Source of the DNA: JADFGZ01 sp965222345
Lineage (GTDB): Bacteria; Acidobacteriota; Terriglobia; 2-12-FULL-54-10
Assembly: GCA_965222345.1 (NCBI GenBank)
Contig: CBDCTS010000007.1
Coordinates: 558,001 to 622,000, forward strand
Length of the DNA stretch: 64,000 bases
Direction: 5' to 3'
Positions 1 through 9,598 of this stretch are shown in pieces. Each line of letters begins with the position of its first letter. Positions within the stretch are counted from its first letter, which is position 1. The position numbers and the translations under genes are program-made. The notes under the pieces are model-generated. The model was given only the letters and a program-made list of their open reading frames with translations, searched no databases and had not been told where the DNA came from.

Positions 1-954
1 GAGCGGATGAACGTCGTCATCTTCCGAGAAAACACCGAAGACGTCTATTCCGGAATCGAGTGGAGAGAGGGAACGAGCGAAGTGAAGCAGGTCATCGAGT
101 TTCTGGAAAAGGCCCTGGGGAAAAAGGTTCGCCCGGATTCCGGCATCGGCATCAAACCGATCTCCCGCACCGGCACCCAGAACCTGGTCCGCCGCGCACT
201 GCGCTACGCGCTGGACAACGGCCTGAAACGGGTGACGCTGGTACACAAGGGCAACATCATGAAGTTCACCGAGGGCGCTTTCCGCGACTGGGGCTATGAG
301 CTGGCCACCACCGAATTTCGCAACGAGATCGTCACCGAGCGCGAAAGCTGGATCTTAGACAACAAGGACAGAAAGCCGGACCTCACGATAGAGCAAAACG
401 CCGGGCAGGTGGAACCGGGGCTGGAATTTGCCACGGAGGAGTTCCGTAAGCAGATTTACGCCGAAGTCAAGGGAGTCCTGGACAGCATTTACTCGACGCA
501 CGGAGAGGGTCGGTGGAAAAAGAAGATGCTGGTGAATGACCGCATCGCAGATTCCATCTTCCAGCAGGTGGTGACCCGGGCGGACGAATACCAGGTGCTG
601 GCCACCCCGAATTTGAACGGCGACTATTTGTCGGACGCCTGCGCGGCGCAGGTCGGAGGACTCGGCATGGCTCCGGGAGCCAACATCGGGAACGAATATG
701 CCTTCTTCGAAGCCACGCACGGAACCGCGCCCAAATATGCCGACAAGGACGTCATCAATCCTTCCAGCGTCATGCTGTCCGGATCGATGATGTTCCACTT
801 TATGGGCTGGAAAGAAGTCAGCGCGACCATCGATGACGCCATCGCCCTGACGATTCAACAGAAGAAGGTCACCTACGACCTGCACCGGCTGATGGAGGGA
901 GCAACCAAGCTGAAGACCAGCGAGTATGCTTCCGCGATCATTGAGAACATGTAG
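1..954 (+). CDS. icd: NADP-dependent isocitrate dehydrogenase, 3' part
   Basis: Oxidatively decarboxylates isocitrate to 2-oxoglutarate in the cytoplasmic TCA cycle. The reading frame is open from the first base of the window, with Glu-Arg before the first Met, so the gene starts outside and about 317 codons are seen. Family motifs are the FRENTEDVYSGIEW block near the visible N-terminus, THGTAPKYADKDVINP late in the chain, and a C-terminus ending AIIENM as in the E. coli enzyme. The Lys-Tyr after THGTAP and the TYDLHR segment correspond to E. coli residues that contact the NADP 2'-phosphate, so NADP specificity is inferred. Malate dehydrogenase follows 181 bp downstream on the same strand, which fits a small TCA gene pair. 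Confidence 0.95.
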   Translation, partial: ERMNVVIFRENTEDVYSGIEWREGTSEVKQVIEFLEKALGKKVRPDSGIGIKPISRTGTQNLVRRALRYALDNGLKRVTLVHKGNIMKFTEGAFRDWGYELATTEFRNEIVTERESWILDNKDRKPDLTIEQNAGQVEPGLEFATEEFRKQIYAEVKGVLDSIYSTHGEGRWKKKMLVNDRIADSIFQQVVTRADEYQVLATPNLNGDYLSDACAAQVGGLGMAPGANIGNEYAFFEATHGTAPKYADKDVINPSSVMLSGSMMFHFMGWKEVSATIDDAIALTIQQKKVTYDLHRLMEGATKLKTSEYASAIIENM

Positions 955-1135
955 CCGCTGATGGCCGCCGCTTTATAGTTTCCCAGACGAATCTCGGCCG
1001 CCGCGGGCCGGAAACAGTCCGGGGTGATTCCATCCGTTTTTATTCCTAACGCAGGGAACGGGCCTGCCAGGCGCAAGCGTTTGCCGTGCGTTCCGTTTGC
1101 ACTCGTTCCCCGCGGCACTCAAAAAGGGGGTTCCC

Positions 1136-2062
1136 ATGAATAAGAAAGTAACTGTGGTCGGTTCCGGCAATGTGGGAGCGTCGGTCGCCTTGCGCCTTGC
1201 CGACAAAGAGCTGGCCGACGTTGTGACAATCGATATCCTGGAAGGCATCCCTCAGGGCAAGGCTCTGGACACGCTCCAGGCCGGCCCCATCATGCGGTCC
1301 GACTCGCAGATCACCGGCACCAACGATTACCGCGATACCGCCGGCTCTGACGTGGCCGTAATCACGGCAGGTTTTCCGCGCAAGCCGGGCATGAGCCGCG
1401 ATGATCTTCTGAAGAAGAATTATGACGTGATCAAGCCCACCACCGAACAGATAGTCAAGTATTCCCCGAACTGCATTCTGATCATCGTCACCAATCCTCT
1501 GGACGCCATGTGCCAGGCGGCGCTCCGCGTGAGCGGATTTCCCAAGCAGCGCGTCATCGGCATGGCCGGGATTCTGGACTCGGCCCGCTTCCGCACCTTC
1601 ATCGCGCAGGAACTGAAGGTCTCGGTGGAAAACGTGCAAGCGTTTGTGATGGGCGGGCACGGAGACACCATGGTGCCTCTGGTGCGCTTTTCCCAGGTCG
1701 CCGGCATTCCGTTAACCGAGTTGCTCGACGCGGCTACCATCGAGCGTCTCGTCCAGCGCACGCGGGACGGCGGCGCCGAGATCGTCAAATACCTGAAGGT
1801 AGGCAGCGCCTTCTACGCGCCTTCGGCGGCGGTGATGGAGATGGTGGAAGCGATTTTGAAAGACAAGAATAAGATCCTTCCCTGCGCCGCTTATCTCGAA
1901 GGCGAGTACGGTATCCAGGGACTCTACGTGGGCGTACCCGTAAAGCTGGGCGCGAACGGCATCGAGCAGATCATCGAGGTGAAGCTCACGGCAGACGAAC
2001 AGAAAGCCTTACAGAAGAGCGCCGACGCGGTCCAGGAGTTGGTGGACGTCCTTCAAGTCTGA
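1136..2062 (+). CDS. mdh: Malate dehydrogenase (LDH-like type)
   Basis: NAD-dependent interconversion of malate and oxaloacetate; cytoplasmic. The 308-residue product is of normal family length. The nucleotide-binding GSGNVG is at residues 9-14, the VTNPLDAM segment and AGILDSARFR substrate-binding region follow, and the catalytic His lies in GGHGDTMVPLVR near residue 175. The start was placed at the ATG preceded by an AAAAAGGGGG purine run; a longer frame from 1097 would add 13 residues before the Rossmann strand and has no better ribosome site. The gene is downstream of icd and probably co-transcribed with it, or has its own promoter in the 181-bp gap. Confidence 0.95.
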   Translation: MNKKVTVVGSGNVGASVALRLADKELADVVTIDILEGIPQGKALDTLQAGPIMRSDSQITGTNDYRDTAGSDVAVITAGFPRKPGMSRDDLLKKNYDVIKPTTEQIVKYSPNCILIIVTNPLDAMCQAALRVSGFPKQRVIGMAGILDSARFRTFIAQELKVSVENVQAFVMGGHGDTMVPLVRFSQVAGIPLTELLDAATIERLVQRTRDGGAEIVKYLKVGSAFYAPSAAVMEMVEAILKDKNKILPCAAYLEGEYGIQGLYVGVPVKLGANGIEQIIEVKLTADEQKALQKSADAVQELVDVLQV

Positions 2063-2114
2063 GGCGGGGTTAAGAAGCCAGAAGCTTCGCCGTGATACGG
2101 AAGAGCAGAGGTAG

Positions 2115-2120
2115 TATAAT
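2115..2120 (+). promoter_or_regulatory. Candidate -10 element upstream of the secreted protein gene
   Basis: A perfect TATAAT lies in the 164-bp gap after mdh, about 107 bp before the next start codon. No good -35 is visible at 16-18 bp spacing, so this is a weak call from sequence alone. Confidence 0.3.
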
Positions 2121-2226
2121 GTTGGAACTTCCGGCGCGGAGCCCGTGGCGTGTGACGAGGGCAGGGTCGTCGGATTGCGGCCGGTTGCAGGTAGCGCCGA
2201 TCCTTGATTTGGAGTGAGGGATAGCG

Positions 2227-2826
2227 ATGAAGCTTTGCCCGCATAGATCAGTTTTGTTTGCAGTGATTGCCACAACAGCATTGTTCCTGGTCACCAATGT
2301 TCACCCCACGCCCGCCGCCGCTCAAGCCGCCGCAGCCGGCCAGGCCAACATCATCCTGGGAACGGTAGCGGGCGACCGCGGAACGACCGCCGCTATTCCC
2401 CTTTATTACCAGCCTGCTGAAAACACCCCGATCCACAGTCTGCACCTGGAAGTGGACTTTATCAGCAACAGCGTGAAGTTCTCGAAAGCTGAAAAGGGGG
2501 TTGCCGCGGAGATGCAGGATTACGACCTGACCGTCGAGGCCGAACCGCTTCCGGATGACGAGCAGGGACTTTCCCGCACGCGGCTCATCATCGACGTGGC
2601 AGTGGCGGATGACGACTCAGGCAAGGCTCTTCCGCAGGGACTGTGGTCGTTCCTGGAGTTCCGCATTCCGCCGGAAGCGAAACCGTTCGCCATTTCACTG
2701 ACCCCGGCCTCAGTCTCGGCGCAAGGAGCCTCCCAGCAGCCGGTTCCGGTTACGGCCGAAGCCGGCAAGGTGATCGTCTCGGTCCCAGATGAGCCGTTGG
2801 TGGGCTGCTTCTTCTTCACCCATTAG
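2227..2826 (+). CDS. Secreted protein of unknown function, cohesin-like fold possible
   Basis: The 199-residue product starts with a clear Sec signal peptide: positive MKLCPHR, a hydrophobic stretch, and an Ala-rich cleavage region near residues 30-36. The mature part is a single beta-rich domain (ILGTVAGDRGTTAAIPLYY, then alternating hydrophobic strands), whose layout resembles cohesin or related Ig-like extracellular modules; this is a fold-level impression, not a family match. The last residues read VGCFFFTH, a Cys followed by aromatic residues. This faintly recalls C-terminal Cys-box sorting tags such as CFI-box, but is too short to assign. A hairpin follows immediately and separates it from the convergent recQ. 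Confidence 0.7.
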   Translation: MKLCPHRSVLFAVIATTALFLVTNVHPTPAAAQAAAAGQANIILGTVAGDRGTTAAIPLYYQPAENTPIHSLHLEVDFISNSVKFSKAEKGVAAEMQDYDLTVEAEPLPDDEQGLSRTRLIIDVAVADDDSGKALPQGLWSFLEFRIPPEAKPFAISLTPASVSAQGASQQPVPVTAEAGKVIVSVPDEPLVGCFFFTH

Positions 2827-2859
2827 CCACGGCAAATGGGCAGTTCCAATTTGCCGTGG
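2827..2859. terminator. Hairpin between convergent genes (possible bidirectional terminator)
   Basis: Perfect 11-bp arms CCACGGCAAAT and ATTTGCCGTGG around an 11-nt loop, directly after the stop codon of the secreted protein and before the 3' end of recQ on the opposite strand. There is only a short T-rich tail. A very similar palindrome (CCACGGCGA / TCGCCGTGG) sits at 14169-14195, so this may instead be a member of a dispersed palindromic repeat family. Confidence 0.45.
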
Positions 2860-2930
2860 GTTTATAAACTCGGGAAAGGCCCCTGTTTGGAGCTTACGGG
2901 AACAGCCCACTTCGGCAAGGGAAGAAAAAT

Positions 2931-4822
2931 CTATTGCTGCTCCCGCTGCCGGCGCAGTTGCGCCACCACGAGCCGAATCTCTTCAAACGTGATTTCCGGC
3001 GGCAGCGCTTCTTTGAGCGGTTTGAGCCGCTGCAAACCAACACGAGCGCAGACCGCTTCGATGCTCACCTGCTTTTCGGAATTAACCCAGCCAGACTGAA
3101 ACTCCAAATCTCCCCGTTCCACCAGATCGGCAACCATATTGACAACGGTGCCAAGCTGACGGCCGCGAATCTTAGCGATCGCAGCGAAGGTGTGTCCTTC
3201 AGCAAGCAACCGGATCGTTTCATCCGCAGGCCTCGGCTTCTTCTCCGGCGCCACCGTGGCCCGGGCGCCATTGCGAAATCGCCCCAACGCATTGAGGATC
3301 TCGTCACCATACAATTCCGCTTTGCGTTTGCCGATTCCGGAGATGCTTAGAATCTCAGCTCGCGAACGAGGACATATTCGGCAGAGCTCTTCGAGCGTGG
3401 TGTCGTGCATCACGACGAATGCGGGAACGCCCTGCTGCTTCGCCGCCACTCGCGAAGATATTCGCGCAGTTCGGGGTCGACATCTGTGGCGACGCCCTTT
3501 TCCGCAGATTCGGGCTGTCGCGGGCGCGCAGGGCTAGCAGTTGGCGAGGCGGACATAGGTCGCTTGGGCCGCTGCGCCTCCTCCAGCGTTGAGAGCCACT
3601 CGGGTTCGCGGTCGCATACGTCGCAGGCTCCACAGGACCTCCATTTAGGATTCTCGCCAAAATGGGAACAAATCTGACGATGCCGACAGCTCTTCGATTC
3701 GGCGAAGGCGCGGATTCGGTGATAGCGATGCCAGGCGCGCTCCTTCTCTGCCGGGTCGGTGATCTGTTCAATGAAGTACACGAGCAGACCCGCATCGCGC
3801 TTCTGCCAGAGCAGAATACAATCCGCCGGATGCCGGTCGCGCCCGGCCCGGCCCGCCTCCTGGTAATACTGCTCGATCGATTTCGGCAGCGAGAGATGAA
3901 TCACGGCGCGTACGGCAGCCTTGTTGATCCCCAACCCGAAAGCGATCGTACCGACCAGCACCCGCACTTCGTCCGATGTCCAGCGCTCCTGGTTGCGCCT
4001 CCGGGTACCGGCGTCCATCTTGCCGTGGTACGCGATGGCGGGAATTCCCTGTTCCTCAAGGAAATCCACGGTCTCTTCGACTCGGGCGATCGTGGGAGCA
4101 TAGACGATCACGTTGCTGCCCGAATGCTTCCGCAACGCCGCCAGGAGCAGGCCCGGCTGCGTGCGCCCATCGCATTCCTTGACGATATATCGCAGGTTGG
4201 GCCGGTGGAAGCTGGCGATGCACTTGTGCGGATCTCTCAGTTGGAGCTGGTCGATAATGTCGTGGCGCACCCGCCGGGTGGCGCTGGCAGTAAAAGCTGC
4301 GATGGGGCGGTCCGGAAAATGGAGGCGCAGGCAGCTCAACATCCGGTATTCCGGTCGAAACTCGTGCCCCCACTCCGAGATGCAGTGCGCCTCGTCAATG
4401 GCAAAAAACGAGACCGGCGTGCGCTGGAGACAGCCGATGGTGTCCTCGCGCGCGAGCCGCTCCGGCGAAAGATACAGAAGCCGGTACTCACCCTCGCATG
4501 CCCTCCGCATGACCACAGACTGCTGATCCTCCGTCAGAGAGCTGTTCAGCACGGCAGACGCAATTCCCATCTGAGTCAGTTGCGCCACCTGATCCTGCAT
4601 CAAGGCGATTAGCGGCGAAATCACGATGACAGTTTGCTGGGATAACATCGCAGCCGGTAACTGATAACACAACGATTTGCCGCCGCCCGTTGGCATGACC
4701 ACACAGGTGTCCTGGCCCTCCAGCAGGCTTCGTACGATGCTCTCCTGCAAGGGCAGAAACGAGTCATATCCCCAGTAGCGGCGCAGCGCCGCCTGAATCA
4801 CAGTGCTCACGCCGCCTCCCAA
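2931..4822 (-). pseudogene. recQ: RecQ-family ATP-dependent DNA helicase, frameshifted before the HRDC domain
   Basis: A 3'-5' DNA helicase for recombination and repair. The first part (3410-4822) carries the full helicase core: Walker A TGGGKS near residue 45, DEAH at 143-146, the C-terminal RecA lobe with QYYQEAGRAGRDR, and a zinc site (CRHRQIC ... CGACDVC). No RQC winged helix is evident. Near 3445 the frame breaks; the -1/+2 frame (2931-3449) continues without loss as an HRDC domain (GVPAFVVMHDTTLEEL ... SISGIGKRKAELYG) and a C-terminal helix-turn-helix (HTAIAKIRGR-type segment, LAEGHTFAAIAKIRG). The two parts join seamlessly at EWRR / AAKQQGVPAF. This is either a real one-base indel or an assembly error. 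Even if real, the truncated product would keep the motor. Start is TTG at 4822 or the GTG 12 bp further in. Confidence 0.8.
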
Positions 4823-4915
4823 TTGGAAATAAAATCTCCGGAAAAACCCGCGACTTCCTTGGGAAACGAATTAAAAGCCGCCCTCACTTCCACTCTCACT
4901 CAGAGTCCAGAAGTC

Positions 4916-6838
4916 TCAGCGGGAGCCTTCTGGCCGTTTCGCCAGCAGCTCTTGGTAGGTAGTGACCAGGGCGCCGCTCGGCCGGAAGTTATACTCCTCC
5001 GCAAAATTCGGGTGAACAAAAATGACCTCGCCATCCAGCATCGTGATCTGCGGCTGAATCTCGCTGACCTGCTCTTCCGGAATGGTCATGTAATCCCGGT
5101 CCAGCACCACAAGGTCCGCCAGCTTGCCCGGCTCGATGGAGCCCAGCTTGTCTCCCTTCAGGACATAGTCGGCGGCCCAGCTTGTGATCATCTTCAAGGC
5201 GGTCACCCGGTCCACTTTTTCTTGCGGACCCCAGACTTTGCCGTCCAGGTCCTTGCGGGTCATGAAGAGTTCCAGGTCAATCCACTCATAGCTATTCCGG
5301 TCCGACTCAAACACCACTTTGACCCCGGCGTCCAGCATGCTCTTCACGGGGCTCAGGAAGGTGTGCGCCACTTCCTCACCGTAGGAGGCGGCGACCCGCG
5401 AGGCACGCTCAATGTTCATGGCATAGCAACTGAAGGTGACCCCCACCCGGGCGGCCCGTTCAAAATCAGCCGGATCGACCATGTCGCAGTGGTCAAAGGC
5501 CCAGCCTTGGGTGGCAGAGGAACCCATCTGCTGCTGAATCTGCTCCATCATGGTGAGCAAAACGCCGACCGAGCGATCCCCCGCCACGTGCGTATTGGCA
5601 AAGCGCACTCGGTTTCGGGCGCTGGCGAAGGTCCAGTTTCTATAGTAGTTCTCCTGGATCGGCGCAGCCCTTCCCTGCGCCCCACGGTATTCAATGTCGT
5701 TGTGGCACTGGCCCATTGGGAACCAGCCGTCGATCACCCCGTAAGCTCCGCCGATCCGCTTCTGATTCGTGCAAGCCCGGGTGCTGGCGCCGTCAACCGC
5801 CGTCGGCCCCACGGAAGTGACCCAAAGCTTGTCGTCGCCGGATCCCACCAGTTCCCCCAAACCTTTCATTCCCTGATCAAGGTCGGTGACCGTTCCGAAA
5901 TGGGTAAGCATGCCGGAGCCCAGCCGCAACGTCAACTCGCCTCTGGCCGCCATGTACTTGTATGCTTCATAACTGTCCGGCGGCATCCTGGAGGACACCG
6001 TGGTTACACCCATGGAGGCCAGCTCGGCTAGGTCCTTCCTGTACATGACGGCGAGATCCTCCGGGTCCCTGTTATAGGTGAAAGGAAGAATCAAGCGGCT
6101 TGCCGGAGGTTCCAGGTGGCCATCCGGCCTGCCTCCGGAGTCCAACCAATAGCGGCCATTTTTCGTAATAAAGTCCCCGTGCTCGGCCCAAAGCATATCG
6201 ATGACTGTGCTGTTGACCAGAAAACCATTGAAATCCGGGATGCCCAGCGAGAGGATCACCGGATTGTCGGGAGTCACCTTGTCCAGCTCCCATCGGTTCA
6301 GATCGTCATAGAGAATTTTGGCTTGTTCGACCGAGCCGCCCCCGATGAATTGCAGCCGATTCTGGAAATAGACCCATTCCCCCGGCTCGAACTGATACTT
6401 CTCCATCAATCCCTGAATTTGATTGAGGGCGTCCTCCTTGGAGCGAACTCCCCGCCAATCCACCGGATAGCGCTTCCGCTTAACCGGGCCTAACTCTTCG
6501 CCGTAGGCTCGCTCCGCATAGCTATAGATGTGACGATGCGTGTCCACCAGGCCGGGGACGACCGTTCTTCCCTTGAGGTCGATCACCAGCGTGCCGGGTC
6601 CGGCGAGTTGCAGCACAGCTTGGTTTGGGCCAACTGCGTGAAACTGGTTTCCGCTGATCGCAACGGCTTCCGCCACCGAAAAGCTTTCATCCACGGTCAC
6701 AATCTTTCCGTTGTGGAGAACGATGTCCGCTTCTCCCTGACCTCCCGGCGCTTGGCCCAACAGCAAGGGAGTGAAGAAAACGGCAAAGCAGAGCAGCCGA
6801 ATAACATATGCGGGTAACGTCAACGAAAGTACCCTCAT
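4916..6838 (-). CDS. Secreted metal-dependent amidohydrolase (amidohydrolase family 3, YtcJ-like)
   Basis: The 640-residue product belongs to the amidohydrolase superfamily, cyclic imidase/N-acyl hydrolase-like group; its substrate cannot be told from sequence. An N-terminal hydrophobic signal (residues about 8-28, ending LLLGQA) suggests export. The beta-strand DIVLHNGKIVTVD opens the composite sandwich, metal ligands are in DTHRH (His101, His103), a later HCD motif (WAFDHCDMVDP) supplies another His, and the sandwich closes with GKLADLVVLDRDYMTIP. An AGGAGGTG ribosome site precedes the ATG. The protein is clearly paralogous to the product at 52670-54580 over its whole length and more distantly to the next gene (7361-9253). 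The three share signal peptides, pointing to a periplasmic scavenging function in this organism. Confidence 0.85.
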   Translation of the reverse strand: MRVLSLTLPAYVIRLLCFAVFFTPLLLGQAPGGQGEADIVLHNGKIVTVDESFSVAEAVAISGNQFHAVGPNQAVLQLAGPGTLVIDLKGRTVVPGLVDTHRHIYSYAERAYGEELGPVKRKRYPVDWRGVRSKEDALNQIQGLMEKYQFEPGEWVYFQNRLQFIGGGSVEQAKILYDDLNRWELDKVTPDNPVILSLGIPDFNGFLVNSTVIDMLWAEHGDFITKNGRYWLDSGGRPDGHLEPPASRLILPFTYNRDPEDLAVMYRKDLAELASMGVTTVSSRMPPDSYEAYKYMAARGELTLRLGSGMLTHFGTVTDLDQGMKGLGELVGSGDDKLWVTSVGPTAVDGASTRACTNQKRIGGAYGVIDGWFPMGQCHNDIEYRGAQGRAAPIQENYYRNWTFASARNRVRFANTHVAGDRSVGVLLTMMEQIQQQMGSSATQGWAFDHCDMVDPADFERAARVGVTFSCYAMNIERASRVAASYGEEVAHTFLSPVKSMLDAGVKVVFESDRNSYEWIDLELFMTRKDLDGKVWGPQEKVDRVTALKMITSWAADYVLKGDKLGSIEPGKLADLVVLDRDYMTIPEEQVSEIQPQITMLDGEVIFVHPNFAEEYNFRPSGALVTTYQELLAKRPEGSR

Positions 6839-7360
6839 CGTATAGCACCTCCTGCGAAAAATTCTGTTTGGATCTTACGGGAACCGCCTGGGAGCCATTG
6901 CCTCCGGTCCGGCACCGGATTCGCCAAGCGCTCAAAGCGGACTCCAGCCTAACACCGTCCGGGCGGCAAACCAAGCCGGGAAGACAGCCTAAAACTCGTG
7001 TAACCGTAAAGTCGTGCGGGTCGGAAAGGTATTGATGCGACGCCTTCGTCCGATTAAGGCAATCAAAAGATCGTGTGTGTTCGCTTGCTCACGTCCCTCT
7101 GTCTAAATTGGCAGTTTTACCTGCCCCTGATTCCTGTCTCCTGCTTCTCCACTTCCACTTCTCATCGGTCACTGCTTTTCTGACCGCTTCCTGGAGGTGT
7201 GCCGCCCTAAGGGTTCTGGGCCGCAGGACGGTCGCAGCTCGGAACGGATGGATGAATAGCACGGCACTCACCGAGCCGCGCACGCCTGCCCGAGCGATGC
7301 CGAGGGATTAGCAAGCAGTTCTTGGGGCTACTTTTTCAACAGGCAGATCGGATCTTTCGG
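6839..7360. other. Intergenic stretch, no gene supported
   Basis: 522 bp between two minus-strand amidohydrolase genes. The short open frames here lack ribosome sites and recognizable domains. Near 6864-6886 it carries a copy of a short sequence (CTGTTTGGATCTTACGGG) also found with one change at 2884-2906. The promoter of the 4916-6838 gene should lie here but no confident boxes were seen. Confidence 0.5.
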
Positions 7361-9253
7361 TCACATGAGCGGTGCGCCGAAATCATAATCTCTCTCAAAC
7401 TCGAAGTTTAGTTGCGGGCCGACTGGGTCAACGCCCAGTTCTGTGGCGAACTCCTCCCGCAGCGACATCGTCTTCCCTCCCAGCACCGTCATCAGGGGAA
7501 TGACTGTGGGGATTTCCTCCTCCGGAATAGTAAAGTAGTCCTTACTGAAGACCGTGAAATCGGCCCATTTGCCGGTTTCCAGCGTCCCCAATTCCTTCTC
7601 TTTCAGGACGTAAAAGGAGGCCCAGACGGTGGTCATCTTCATGGCACTCACCCTGTCAATGGCCTCGTCAGCCCCGACGACCTGGCCGCGGGCATTCGTG
7701 CGGTGGAGAAAATACGACAAGAAGGTGGTGGGCGTTATCCCTCCCCCGCTTCCGTAGTTCAGCCCTTCATATTCGGCAGTAGGCATCACACCGGCCTTGA
7801 TCATGCCGCCGACCGGAGAGATGCGGTTGGCTTTGTCCCACCCATAGACATCCAGCCAGGGAGTGCTGCGGTTGATAAAATTGGGATTGCAACTCAGGAT
7901 GATCCCCAGCCTCCTCATGCGCGGCAACTGCTCCGGGCGGGGGTAGAGCCCGCAATGGTCGCTGGTCACTCGCATAGACCGCATAAAGTCCATGGTGATG
8001 TCCGGATTTTCCTCCACCACCTGCTCCATGATGTCCATCACGTAGTCCAGGCCCTTGTCGCCGTAAAGATGGTTCACCACGTACCGGTAGCGGGTCCGAA
8101 AGGCAGTCTGGACGGCGTTGTAGTAGGCATTGCCGGGCTGGATGATGCATTTCTCTTGCGATTTATATTTCTCCGGCGCATCCATCGTGGTGCAGATGGT
8201 CGGTGGCCCCGCATCAATGCCGCCCAGCGTCAGCCCCACGTTCCAGAAATAGTCATTGCCCATCCCGGACCAGTCACCGGTCCGGAGGAAGCAGCCGGCG
8301 TTGTCGGGCTCCACGTGCTGGCAGAGGCGGTGCGCCCAAGCCAGTCGCATCGGCATCCGCCCTTCCTTCACCAGCACCCGAAAGGCTGGTTCCATTCGCA
8401 GGCCCACGATGTGGGAACTGTAAGTGGTGAACCCTCCCGCGGCTTGGTGTTTCAACTGATCCTCGATGGCGTCGACCAGCTCGTTGAGGTGGGTGTCGAA
8501 GTACCGATCCGCAATCAATCCCCGGCCGAAGATGGTGGCCATCGTAATGGCTGTTTCCTCGTTTGCGTCCGTCGGAGGGACAGAATAGTATTCCAGAAAG
8601 TCGTCACGGGCCGCCGTATTCAGCAGCCAGGCACCGGGGCCCGCCTGCACCAAGACCGGAAGCACGGGCGCCCACTCATCCAGTTGGTCGCGCGTCAGCT
8701 GGTCCTGCAGGAGGTACGGATATCCAATTCCGGTGGCTCCTCCTTCTATGCCGATCATGGCCCACTGATCCGGCAGCGGATTCGACATGTTTTCCTTAAT
8801 GATCAGCTCGATGCCCCTGGTCAACTCCCCGAAGGTCTGTCCCGCTACGGAAAACCTTTTGACGATCGGCTCAACGATATCCATATTGTCCCGGACCCAG
8901 CGGCTGACCGCGCCGTTGTGCAGGTGGTTGTGGGTGTCAATCAAGCCGGGAACCACCGTTCGGCCCTTCAGGTCAATTGTCCTTGTCTGGGGTCCGGCAT
9001 AACGCAGCAGTTCCGCGCTGCTTCCCAGGAACTGGATCTGGTCCCCGCGCACCGCCAATGCTTCGAAGATGCTCCCCGGAGAGTCATTGAACGAGGCATC
9101 GTCCATAGTGACAATCTTGCCGTTGTGGAGAATGAGATCCGGGTACGCTGCCAGCTCTGCCGGCACGTTCACGGTCTGCTGGCCACGGGCGCCGACAGAA
9201 AAAAGCATAATGCAAAAAACAGCAAAACTGGCTCGCCGCAGTAGGTTCTTCAT
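7361..9253 (-). CDS. Secreted metal-dependent amidohydrolase (amidohydrolase family 3)
   Basis: 630 residues with an N-terminal signal peptide (MKNLLRRASFAVFCIML..., cleavage near residues 22-25). The domain layout matches the family: opening sandwich strand DLILHNGKIVTMDD, GRTVVPGLIDTHNH with metal ligands His108 and His110, a TIM-barrel core with SDHCGLYPRPEQ containing a further His, and a closing GKWADFTVFSKDYFTIPEE. It diverges strongly from its neighbour at 4916-6838 in the middle of the barrel, so a different substrate is likely. A GGAGA ribosome site sits 8 bp before the ATG. It is transcribed away from the molybdenum hydroxylase operon, whose first gene starts 345 bp away. Confidence 0.85.
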   Translation of the reverse strand: MKNLLRRASFAVFCIMLFSVGARGQQTVNVPAELAAYPDLILHNGKIVTMDDASFNDSPGSIFEALAVRGDQIQFLGSSAELLRYAGPQTRTIDLKGRTVVPGLIDTHNHLHNGAVSRWVRDNMDIVEPIVKRFSVAGQTFGELTRGIELIIKENMSNPLPDQWAMIGIEGGATGIGYPYLLQDQLTRDQLDEWAPVLPVLVQAGPGAWLLNTAARDDFLEYYSVPPTDANEETAITMATIFGRGLIADRYFDTHLNELVDAIEDQLKHQAAGGFTTYSSHIVGLRMEPAFRVLVKEGRMPMRLAWAHRLCQHVEPDNAGCFLRTGDWSGMGNDYFWNVGLTLGGIDAGPPTICTTMDAPEKYKSQEKCIIQPGNAYYNAVQTAFRTRYRYVVNHLYGDKGLDYVMDIMEQVVEENPDITMDFMRSMRVTSDHCGLYPRPEQLPRMRRLGIILSCNPNFINRSTPWLDVYGWDKANRISPVGGMIKAGVMPTAEYEGLNYGSGGGITPTTFLSYFLHRTNARGQVVGADEAIDRVSAMKMTTVWASFYVLKEKELGTLETGKWADFTVFSKDYFTIPEEEIPTVIPLMTVLGGKTMSLREEFATELGVDPVGPQLNFEFERDYDFGAPLM

Positions 9254-9598
9254 GGGGGGTCTCCTTCGCCGATGCTTTGGTTTTATTCTCCTTGCCTGCC
9301 CTTGTGGCAGGCCGGAAATGGTTTGCTTTTAGTAGGCGTAATCATACTCCAGCGGTATTCTCGCTTCAAGATCGTCATCAACAAGCTTGTCCTCAAGACC
9401 TTAGCGATTTTTGAGCTTGAATCCACCGGCGTTGCTGGCATAGAATCCTAGCCTGTAGAGTAAAGTCCTAAAGTTGAGCTAAAGATTGCAACCGAAAATT
9501 CCCGTTGAGCGGACCACGCCGAATGCGATGGGTGGGTAGCCGCTTTCCGCGCGGGCGCAAGGCCCGCTGGCTTCCAGTTCTGGAGTAGGGAGTTACCA
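9254..9598. other. Divergent intergenic region
   Basis: 345 bp between the divergently transcribed amidohydrolase and molybdenum hydroxylase operon. It must hold both promoters; no convincing -35/-10 pair or operator palindrome was recognized. A TAGGGAG purine run about 8 bp before 9599 serves as the ribosome site of the first operon gene. Confidence 0.5.

Noticed and set aside
4823..6031. 402-codon plus-strand frame opposite the first amidohydrolase
   Set aside because: Same reason: antisense of a well-supported gene in a GC-rich genome.
7412..9244. 610-codon plus-strand frame opposite an amidohydrolase
   Set aside because: Antisense shadow of a clear family member; His/Arg/Gln-rich composition with no domain.
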